A stretch of DNA of 32,315 nucleotides, from the NCBI GenBank assembly GCA_964354855.1, contig CAYHBO010000017.1, positions 1 through 32,315 on the forward strand, given 5' to 3'. The notes under the pieces were generated by a model that saw only the letters and a program-made list of their open reading frames with translations, ran no database searches and was not told the origin of the DNA. This document shows, one piece after another, positions 16,842 through 23,602 of this stretch (its first letter is position 1; each line of letters opens with the position of its first letter). The translations under genes and the position numbers were made by a program. This stretch comes from CAYHBO01 sp964354855. GTDB taxonomy: Bacteria > Babelota > Babeliae > Babelales > RVW-14.

Positions 16842-17956
16842 TGTTTGTCTCTGTGGTCTATGTTGATGCATAGTTCTGTAACGTTCTGGAGGTAAAAACT
16901 CACAGAAACAATTTATGCACGTAGTCAATTCTGTTGGTTCTGATGGTATTGGTTGTATAGTTGTACATAAGCTACAGTAGGTATAGGGCTGTCCATCAGT
17001 GCTTACCCATGAGATTTTATGTCCAGGTATTTGTGACCAATTTTCCCATGTATTGAAATTAACAAAGAAATCTTTCGCTTGTTGTAAATATGCTAATTTA
17101 TCTGACTTTATACGACATGGATGTAAGAAATCGGTTTTAATTTTTGTAATTGCTCGTTCAATATAAGAATTTAATTCTTCTGTTTTTGCTAAATAAAAAC
17201 ATAGTACTTTCATGATACATACTTTGCGTTTTGCATAATAATCATTTCCATGAGGAAGACTAAGGGCTAGTGATAATATATTTTCAGATCCGTACTGACT
17301 ATTTTTGCTTGTAAGTTGTGTGATATCGGCGCCTAGAGAAAGAAAGAAGCTAACGAGATAAAAATCACCTCTGAATACTGCCAACTGTAAAGGTGTTCTT
17401 CCTTNNNNNNNNNNNNNNNNNNNNNNNNNNNNNNNNNNNNNNNNNNNNNNNNNNNNNNNNNNNNNNNNNNNNNNNNNNNNNNNNNNNNNNNNNNNNNNNN
17501 NNNNCTAACGAGATAAAAATCACCTCTGAATACTGCCAACTGTAAAGGTGTTCTTCCTTCATGATTGTATTGAGATAATGCTTCAACAATCTGTTCCATT
17601 TGATATTGTGATGCAATAAAACTTATTTCTTGATCGTTGAAGTTACCATAGCATAATGCATGAAAAATATTTCTTTTGAGTTCGTTTGTTTGGAAAGTGG
17701 GGTTATGATAGGTTAATGTACGCTCTATTTGTTCATCGATACTTGTTCCATCTAAGGTTCTACCCGAAAAACATTTTTTTAGTTTTTCTATGATTGCTTG
17801 TTGCTGGGTTCCTGGATCTTGTTCTTGTGTTGACAGGGTAGCTTGCGCTGTTGATGGCTGAGCCGCAGAGGTTTGATTGTTCTGTTGCATAGCAAAAATA
17901 TCTGTTTGTGTGAGTGTAAGTAGGCTCAATAATAACATTTTTTTGAACGTGGTCAT
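16800..17956 (-). CDS. Exported ankyrin-repeat protein with Cys tail, interrupted by an assembly gap
   Basis: Two open frames on either side of the N run join into one. Removing the 100 Ns and one copy of the 55-base duplication takes out 155 bases and leaves 1,002, an uninterrupted frame of 333 residues. The signal peptide ends Ile-Phe-Ala before Met23, the same pattern as in the four paralogues at 2346-7763. The join restores a classical ankyrin repeat (EGRTPLQLAVFRGDFYLVSF, followed by LSLGADI). The tail has C-x2-C-x15-C-x2-C-x-C (CSLC to CINCFC), likely a zinc ribbon, then a Pro-rich end. GGAGG precedes the ATG on the complement of 17954-17956. The 3' end overlaps the DsbD-like gene by 42 bases. 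An effector-like role is inference. Confidence 0.85.
17350..17404. repeat. 55-base sequence duplicated on the left side of the N gap
   Basis: Identical to 17505-17559 on the other side of the Ns. Exact duplication of both contig ends, with a length of 55, is what a de Bruijn assembler leaves when two contigs share a k-mer-sized overlap that was scaffolded and not merged. It is almost certainly an artefact and not a genomic repeat. Confidence 0.9.
17405..17504. other. Assembly gap (100 Ns)
   Basis: Exactly 100 Ns, a conventional placeholder for a gap of unknown size. The flanks overlap by 55 identical bases and merging them restores the reading frame, so the true gap is probably zero. Confidence 0.98.
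17505..17559. repeat. 55-base sequence duplicated on the right side of the N gap
   Basis: Identical to 17350-17404. It codes for the ankyrin segment ending GDFYLV in the frame of the interrupted gene. Confidence 0.9.
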
Positions 17957-18097
17957 AATGCCTCCATTTAAGAGTATATTTATATTAATTTATTCAACTA
18001 GAAATAGTCTAGCTAAAAAGACAGAGAAGATCAAATGCCTCTATAAAATTGTGCTTTTAGGTGAAAAATCGAGTTTTTTTGACTAAGTAGACAGTTA

Positions 18098-20008
18098 TTA
18101 TTCTACTGTAACTGATTTTGCAAGATTTCTTGGTTTATCAATTGGTCGCTTAAGTTCATTGGTGATTTGATAGACTAAGAACTGCATCAAGCCGGTCATT
18201 GCAAGTGGTGCTAGTAATGGCGTAACCTTTGGAATGATAAAGGCATAGTCTGCTAGTTCAATGAGAGAGGTTTGTCCCTCAAAGGCGAATACGAGTAAAT
18301 GTCCATTGCGCGCTTTGACTTCTTGGGCGTTAGAAAGAATTTTTTGATAAATTTCTTGATCAAGAACGGAGAACAATACAACTGGTGTTTTGTTGTCGAT
18401 TAAAGCGATCGGTCCATGCTTAAGTTCTCCTGCAGGATAACATTGCGAGAAGATGTAAGAAATTTCTTTAAGCTTAAGAGCCGCTTCCATGGCGAACGGA
18501 TAGCTTAAGTGGCGTCCTAAAAAGATGAAGCGATCAAATTTTGAATAACGTGGCGCAAGCTCTTTGATGATGACGTGTTTGTAAGTTTCGATGCTTGTTT
18601 CTAAAATTTCTGCAGCGATTAAAAGATTTTCTTCTGCCGTGTGCATAGCATGCCAGTCGATATTTCCTTTTTCGACGGCGATACGATGAGCAAGCCAGTA
18701 AAGTGTTGCGAGTTGTGTTGAGAATGCTTTAGTTGAGGCTACGGCAATTTCTGGCCCAGCTTGCATTGGTAAGAAACCATTAGCTTCACGTACAAGGGTG
18801 CTTGAAGCAACATTGGTAACCCCAATGGTTGGAACGCCGTGTGCATTGACGTGACGCATAGCAAGTAGTGTGTCTGCAGTTTCCCCGGACTGAGAGATGA
18901 AGATGTAAAGACTATCTGACTCAGGGAAAAATGGCATGTAGCGAAACTCTGAAGCTAAGTAGACGCGTGTAGGTATTTTGCAGACGGTTTCAAAAAAAAA
19001 TTGAGAAATGCGTGCTGCGTGCCAGGAAGTTCCGGCTGCGATTAAATTTAATGAGCGAAGCTTTTTGATTTGTAATTTTGTCGTACCAAGTTGTTGCCAG
19101 AGTGCATCATTGCTTTCATTATGGGGATTATCTGGTCGATAGCCCGGAAAAAAATTCTTACTATTATCATCACTGCCGATGAGCTTGCAAAAAGAAATGG
19201 TTTTCATAATGGCGCGTTTTTGCTCATAAATTTCTTTGAGCATGTAATGTTCAAAGCCTTGTTTGTCGGTATGCGCATAAACGTTATCAACTTTTTTGAT
19301 TTCAACCGGAAGTTCTATTCCTGAAGCGTTATACAACGCAAGGTTGTCTTTGGTCATGATGCCAAAGCTGTTGTCAGGTAAGAAACAGATATCGGTAGTT
19401 TGATCTGAAAATGCAAGGAAGTCAGAAGCGGCGAACATTTCGCCTTTGCCGATGCCGGCTACAAGGGGAGAATGTCTTCTTACCAACAAGAGGGTATCAG
19501 GATGGCTTTCTAGCATGATGACGAGGGCATAAGCGCCTTCAAATTTATTCATAAAAGTTACAAGCATTTCTTTTAGAGAAAGCCCCTCGTTGAGGAGCTT
19601 CTCTAAGTAATGTGCAATAACTTCAGTGTCTGTAGCAGAATAAAATACGTGATTATTGTTGATCAGTTCAGCGCGAAGTTCTTCAAAGGATTCGATGATG
19701 CCATTGTGGACCACCGCAATACTTTTGTTGCAATCAAAATGGGGATGTGCGTTCTGTTCGGTGACCATCCCATGGGTTGCCCAACGGGAATGTCCCATGC
19801 CAATGGTTCCATCACAAATTTCATGATGAGCTTGAGTTTTTAATTGAGTGATGCTTCCAACAGATTTTTGATAGCTGAAATGCTTATGTTTTGCATCCAG
19901 AAAAATAATCCCTGCAGAATCATACCCACGATACTCAAGTCGTGTAAGACCATCCAGAACGGTTTGACGACATTTTTTGTCGCCAACGTAGCCAATAATT
20001 GCGCACAT
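18098..20008 (-). CDS. glmS: Glutamine-fructose-6-phosphate aminotransferase (isomerizing)
   Basis: Makes glucosamine 6-phosphate from fructose 6-phosphate and glutamine, the entry to UDP-GlcNAc. The N-terminal amidotransferase domain has the nucleophile Cys2 (MCAIIGYVG), RLEYRGYDSAGI (23-34) and MGHSRWATHG (71-80). Two SIS sugar-isomerase domains follow (for example FISQSGETADTLLAMR and the CYPAGELKHGPIAL loop), and the protein ends with the conserved PRNLAKSVTVE. At 636 residues it is somewhat longer than the usual 600-610; the extra seems to lie in the linker between the two halves (around FFPGYRPDNPHNESND). It starts 28 bases after rpsI, an unusual pairing that suggests cotranscription. 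No glmS ribozyme-like leader is possible in so short a gap. Confidence 0.97.
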   Translation of the reverse strand: MCAIIGYVGDKKCRQTVLDGLTRLEYRGYDSAGIIFLDAKHKHFSYQKSVGSITQLKTQAHHEICDGTIGMGHSRWATHGMVTEQNAHPHFDCNKSIAVVHNGIIESFEELRAELINNNHVFYSATDTEVIAHYLEKLLNEGLSLKEMLVTFMNKFEGAYALVIMLESHPDTLLLVRRHSPLVAGIGKGEMFAASDFLAFSDQTTDICFLPDNSFGIMTKDNLALYNASGIELPVEIKKVDNVYAHTDKQGFEHYMLKEIYEQKRAIMKTISFCKLIGSDDNSKNFFPGYRPDNPHNESNDALWQQLGTTKLQIKKLRSLNLIAAGTSWHAARISQFFFETVCKIPTRVYLASEFRYMPFFPESDSLYIFISQSGETADTLLAMRHVNAHGVPTIGVTNVASSTLVREANGFLPMQAGPEIAVASTKAFSTQLATLYWLAHRIAVEKGNIDWHAMHTAEENLLIAAEILETSIETYKHVIIKELAPRYSKFDRFIFLGRHLSYPFAMEAALKLKEISYIFSQCYPAGELKHGPIALIDNKTPVVLFSVLDQEIYQKILSNAQEVKARNGHLLVFAFEGQTSLIELADYAFIIPKVTPLLAPLAMTGLMQFLVYQITNELKRPIDKPRNLAKSVTVE

Positions 20009-20035
20009 TTGAGAAAAACTCCTGCCAATAAACGA

Positions 20036-20455
20036 TTAACGTTTAACGAATTGGAACTTTCTACGTGCAGCTTTTTGACCATATTTTTTACGTTCTTTAA
20101 TGCGTGAGTCAACGGTCAAGAGATTATTTTGACGGAATAAAACTCTGAGTGTTTCATCAAATGAAAGTAAAGCTCTTGAGATACCCAATTGGGTTGCGCC
20201 AGCTTGTCCAACAATACCGCCGCCTTCAACGTTGACTTGAATGTCAAACATTTTTTCATACTTGGTAAGACCAAGTGGGACGACAATCATGGAACGAGTA
20301 ATGTCGGTATCGAAATGAGTTGCATAATCTTTACCATTAACGATGATGCTGCCTTTGCCGTTTCGTTTTAACCAAACACGAGCAACGGACTTTTTGCGAC
20401 GACCAACGCCATGAATTGCGACGTTTTGTGCTCCTGGAGCAACGTTATTCTTCAT
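20036..20455 (-). CDS. rpsI: 30S ribosomal protein S9
   Basis: Small-subunit protein whose C-terminal tail reaches the P-site tRNA. GVGRRKKSVARVWL near residues 16-29, VEGGGIVGQAGATQLGISRAL in the middle and the C-terminal RRKFQFVKR are all diagnostic, and the 139-residue length fits. In most bacteria rplM (L13) sits immediately upstream. Here the upstream region is a promoter and then a divergent ankyrin gene, so the pair has been split. A good promoter precedes it at 20522-20550. Confidence 0.97.
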   Translation of the reverse strand: MKNNVAPGAQNVAIHGVGRRKKSVARVWLKRNGKGSIIVNGKDYATHFDTDITRSMIVVPLGLTKYEKMFDIQVNVEGGGIVGQAGATQLGISRALLSFDETLRVLFRQNNLLTVDSRIKERKKYGQKAARRKFQFVKR

Positions 20456-20521
20456 AAATCTTTGAACCTTACTTAAATGAAATAAAGATACTTTTTAGCA
20501 ACATTGAAACATAACCTGTGT

Positions 20522-20550
20522 ACAATAACTAAAATTGCTGATCCTGTCAA
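20522..20550 (-). promoter_or_regulatory. Sigma-70 promoter for rpsI-glmS
   Basis: On the minus strand a perfect -35, TTGACA (complement of 20545-20550), is followed after 17 bases by TATTGT (complement of 20522-20527). Transcription would start near 20515 and leave a leader of about 60 bases before the rpsI start. Confidence 0.65.
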
Positions 20551-20666
20551 AAATTAACATATTATTTGGGTGTTTTTGCCAAAATAAGTAAAAACTGGTT
20601 AAATGATACAAAGAATTATTTTTAATGACAAGTAGGAAATATTGACCTCGATTGATATTATTTTTA

Positions 20667-20675
20667 TGTTATACT
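20667..20675 (+). promoter_or_regulatory. Extended -10 element for the 332-residue ankyrin gene
   Basis: TG-T-TATACT is an extended -10 without a recognisable -35 at the standard distance. A start of transcription near 20682 would leave about 40 bases before the ATG at 20723. It also argues against translation starting at the TTG codon at 20642, which would lie upstream of the transcript. Confidence 0.4.
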
Positions 20676-20722
20676 TAGAAGTAGTTTTATATTGTTTGAT
20701 CCTAATAAAAGTGATTGGCGTT

Positions 20723-21721
20723 ATGAATAAAAAGATAATCTTATTGTTGCTGTCTGTAAGCATTAGTATTTCTGTTCAGGCTGCGACCGTTGAAGATTTT
20801 AAGCAGGCTGTTCAATGGGAAATTGATGAAATTGCCGGTCATAAGAAAAAATTTGGTGAAAATTTTTTTCATTGGTTTATTCCCATAAATGAAAAATTAG
20901 TAGAACAGGTGAGTGGGTTGCTGAGCTCCATGGAAGAATCCGATATTAATCAGTGTTTACAGTATGCTGTTTATCACGGCTGTTATATTGCTGTTGAGAG
21001 TATTCTTACCATTAAAAAAGATGATATTAATCTTACTCTGTATGATGCAAAAGGTCGTACGGTTATACAAAAAGCTGCACGAGAAGGTCAGGGGCGAATG
21101 GTTACTATGTTGTTGCAGCATGCTTATAATCAAGCAGGGCGAAGTCGGGGATCTGGATACGTAAAATTGCAGGAATTATTAGATCAAAAAACGAAAAGAA
21201 CTCTGGTAAAAAATGCCCTTGAGTATGCGCAAGCATGTACTATGGCAAGTGGAAAAGATTTTTTTATCGCTATGTTACAAGATGCTCAAGCAGCACGTAA
21301 TGCAATTTTGGCATTTGAGGGACAGAATCTAGTTGTGCCTGAAGAACCGCAAAAGCTTGACGGTAAGAAACGGGGGCGCGAAGAAGTTGATTTTTCTCCA
21401 GAGGAGCGGCAACAACTTCTAGAGGAAGGACTTACTGATGAAGAGCTTGATGTTATGCCGGCAGAAGATCTTCTTGTTCTTAAAGATTCTTTGCAAACGA
21501 GTAATTTTGAGCAGAGAGCTGCAGAGAGGCAAAAGGTTATTGCGCGGACGAGAAAGCAGTGGGCTGATACTTCAGCAAGAAGATCTAGAAGGGTAACCAT
21601 TGTTTGTCTTCGTTGTGGATTATACGCTTCAGGTGGTTGTGAGCATTCTCAAACTTGTCTAGAGGGTACTGAATCAAGACTCGGTGGTCCGTACACAAAA
21701 ACGGAAGGGGCTTATCCTTGA
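20723..21721 (+). CDS. Exported ankyrin protein with Cys/His tail (332 aa)
   Basis: The signal peptide MNKKIILLLLSVSISISVQA begins at the ATG at 20723. The in-frame extension to 20642 would put 27 residues in front of it and is rejected. Ankyrin-like helices cover about 70-150: INQCLQYAVYHGCYIAVESI, then KGRTVIQKAAREGQGRMVTM followed by LLQHA. Residues about 215-285 are charged, with a KKRGREE patch and an acidic helix (FSPEERQQLLEEGLTDEE). The C-terminus carries C-x2-C-x7-C-x-H-x3-C (starting at VCLRCGLYASGGC), a probable zinc site. The architecture (signal peptide, ankyrin-like body, Cys tail) equals that of the gene at 16800-17956 and paralogue 4, although the sequences differ. It is divergent to rpsI. 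The ribosome-binding site is weak. Confidence 0.85.
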   Translation: MNKKIILLLLSVSISISVQAATVEDFKQAVQWEIDEIAGHKKKFGENFFHWFIPINEKLVEQVSGLLSSMEESDINQCLQYAVYHGCYIAVESILTIKKDDINLTLYDAKGRTVIQKAAREGQGRMVTMLLQHAYNQAGRSRGSGYVKLQELLDQKTKRTLVKNALEYAQACTMASGKDFFIAMLQDAQAARNAILAFEGQNLVVPEEPQKLDGKKRGREEVDFSPEERQQLLEEGLTDEELDVMPAEDLLVLKDSLQTSNFEQRAAERQKVIARTRKQWADTSARRSRRVTIVCLRCGLYASGGCEHSQTCLEGTESRLGGPYTKTEGAYP

Positions 21722-21743
21722 GTGGTCTTATGATTTAAGATAA

Positions 21744-22301
21744 CTATTTGTTCTTAAATAACTCAAGTAAGCCTATCTGAACAATTGCTTTAATTACAAA
21801 GTCCCCGAGTAAAAATGGAATAAGTCCAACCAAAATAACTTTGTTGGCTGGAACGAAAAAGCTTAAGTACCCAATCCCACACGCAAACGTAATCACGTTT
21901 GATAATTCAAGCTTAAGTAACGTTAAAAAGCGTGATGTTTGGCGAATGCTGCGTACCGTATTCAAAAACAAAGCTGCGCATAAAAATCCTACTAAGTATC
22001 CACCTGTTGGTCCGGCAAAATGGCTGATGCCATAACCCATGCCTGCAAAAAATGGTGCTCCCATAATTCCCTGCAACAAATAAAGAATATAGGCAACGAT
22101 AGCTGGCCAACCAAGCAGAAGCGTCAAGAAGGTTACCGGTAATGGTTGAATGCTGAGGGGCACAAAATTAAAGGGTAATGGGATAATGATCTGTGAACAA
22201 ACTGCATAGACCCATGACAAGCCGATGCACAGAGCGGGGTAGTATAATTTTCCCCAAGAGAAATTGTTTCTCAGTGAACTTAAAATACTTTTTGTGTACA
22301 T
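21744..22301 (-). CDS. bioY: Biotin transporter BioY (ECF S component)
   Basis: Membrane substrate-binding subunit for biotin uptake. About six hydrophobic segments and the family landmarks are present: SIQPLPVTFLTLLLG in the first third, the loop FAGMGYGISHFAGPTGGYLV and a GDFVIKAIVQ segment near the end. The length of 185 residues is normal. The ECF energizing module (EcfA, EcfT) is not in the window. The ATG lies 2 bases after the fic stop and its ribosome-binding site (AAGGG) is inside the end of fic, so the two are translationally coupled. Confidence 0.93.
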   Translation of the reverse strand: MYTKSILSSLRNNFSWGKLYYPALCIGLSWVYAVCSQIIIPLPFNFVPLSIQPLPVTFLTLLLGWPAIVAYILYLLQGIMGAPFFAGMGYGISHFAGPTGGYLVGFLCAALFLNTVRSIRQTSRFLTLLKLELSNVITFACGIGYLSFFVPANKVILVGLIPFLLGDFVIKAIVQIGLLELFKNK

Positions 22302-22303
22302 AG

Positions 22304-23392
22304 TTAGCCCTTTAAATGTTTATATTGTTTTGCGAGTTTGTATTTTCTGCCCTTGTTTGAAAAATCAGTAATCTCTAAAAAATTATTATCAACCCATTTT
22401 TTACATAAAGCGCTGCTTGTTCTTGGTTGAAACCCAAAAAGATCACCAATTTGTTTTGCTGTAATGGTGTCAAATTCTTGAAAAAGTTCAAGAGCCTTTC
22501 GTTGTTTTGGATCAAGTTTTCGTAAAACATCGCTTTGATCGGTTGAGCCTTTAGTTTTTTTTTGATGCATTCTTTCGAGTACATGTTCACATGATTGAGC
22601 CATCCCTTTAATAAAATATTCAACCCATGGCGTGATATCAGCTTCAGCGCGATCTTCATAATAATTATGTGAATCGCCTATACTGATTGCTTCATAGTAA
22701 GCATTAAGGGTTCGAGCATAGTACTCTTCTAAGGAATACAGCCCTTTAAGATCATAGCCACCCATGTGTAGAATGAGGGTGGTTAGTAAGCGAGCAGTGC
22801 GACCGTTACCATCGAAGTAGGGATGGATAGTTGCGAATTGATAATGAGCAATGCTGGCAATAATAGGATAAGGAATTGTGGTATTTTTATTTATCCATGA
22901 AATCATATTCGTCATGAGTGTTGGTACATCTTTTTCTTCTGGTGGCATATAAACGATACGACCGGTTTGACCATCACGAATGATATTCTGTCCATTGCGA
23001 TATGATGTTGGTTTGCTTATTTTTTTTCCTTTTCCCATAACTAAAGCATGAAGTAATTGGATGTTTTTTTCAGCAATAGTTGATGACTTCGATGCCCATT
23101 GTTCTACTTGCATTAATGCAATGTAATAACCTTTGACTTCATGTTCATCTCGTTCTCGTCCTGGAAAGTGGCCTTCATGCTTTAATACTTCTTCGATTTG
23201 ATTTGGTTCAAGGCGGTTGCCTTCGATCATGGTTGAGTAGTGCGTTGTGTAAAGACGTGCTGTTTCGCGTAAAGATAAAAGTACTTTGAGTGTTAAGGGT
23301 AGATGTACAATCTTCTCACGCATTGCTTCAATGCGCATTAGGCATTGAGCAATGGTTGAAGTAATGGTGTAGTTGGGTGAAAATTTTTTCAT
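22304..23392 (-). CDS. Fic-domain AMP-transferase with intrinsic inhibitory motif and C-terminal winged helix
   Basis: Fic enzymes move AMP or another nucleotide-derived group to a hydroxyl of a target protein. The catalytic motif HPYFDGNGRTAR (190-201) is complete, with His190, Asp194 and Arg201. An inhibitory helix of the (S/T)xxxE(G/N) kind is visible upstream (S53 T M I E57 G58 N59), which makes this a class II, self-inhibited Fic. Residues about 290-362 look like a winged helix (ITAKQIGDLFGFQPRTSSAL). The DNA-binding-like domain together with the phased TATCGGCA array just upstream suggests that the protein regulates its own gene. AAGGAA precedes the ATG. bioY follows in the same operon. 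No signal peptide, so cytosolic. Confidence 0.93.
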   Translation of the reverse strand: MKKFSPNYTITSTIAQCLMRIEAMREKIVHLPLTLKVLLSLRETARLYTTHYSTMIEGNRLEPNQIEEVLKHEGHFPGRERDEHEVKGYYIALMQVEQWASKSSTIAEKNIQLLHALVMGKGKKISKPTSYRNGQNIIRDGQTGRIVYMPPEEKDVPTLMTNMISWINKNTTIPYPIIASIAHYQFATIHPYFDGNGRTARLLTTLILHMGGYDLKGLYSLEEYYARTLNAYYEAISIGDSHNYYEDRAEADITPWVEYFIKGMAQSCEHVLERMHQKKTKGSTDQSDVLRKLDPKQRKALELFQEFDTITAKQIGDLFGFQPRTSSALCKKWVDNNFLEITDFSNKGRKYKLAKQYKHLKG

Positions 23393-23400
23393 ATTTTTCC

Positions 23401-23474
23401 TTTTATCGGCATTTTATCGGCACGTTATCGGCATTGAGTTACTTGTTTATTATGCCGATAACGTGCCGATAAAA
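23401..23474 (-). promoter_or_regulatory. Operator-like array of five TATCGGCA sites upstream of fic
   Basis: Three direct copies of TATCGGCA, starting at 23404, 23415 and 23426, repeat with an 11-base period, about one helical turn. Two inverted copies (TGCCGATA) follow, again 11 bases apart. The inner part is a perfect 23-base inverted repeat, 23412-23434 with 23452-23474, around a 17-base loop. The array begins 8 bases before the fic start codon. It could be a cooperative operator or, in the transcript, a strong leader hairpin; both are inference. Confidence 0.75.
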
Positions 23475-23602
23475 CAAGAGATAGGTTTCTTTCGTTTTTT
23501 AAATTACTTGATATTGATGTTAGGAACCGTAGCGAAGAAGTATCAGTCTGACTGTAACAAAGGCTGCAAAAAAGGGTGCTTGTAAAAAATAATTAACAAA
23601 AC

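Noticed and set aside
23373..23585. 70-residue plus-strand frame across the fic upstream region
   Set aside because: No ribosome-binding site, and the sequence is explained by the inverted operator-like array.
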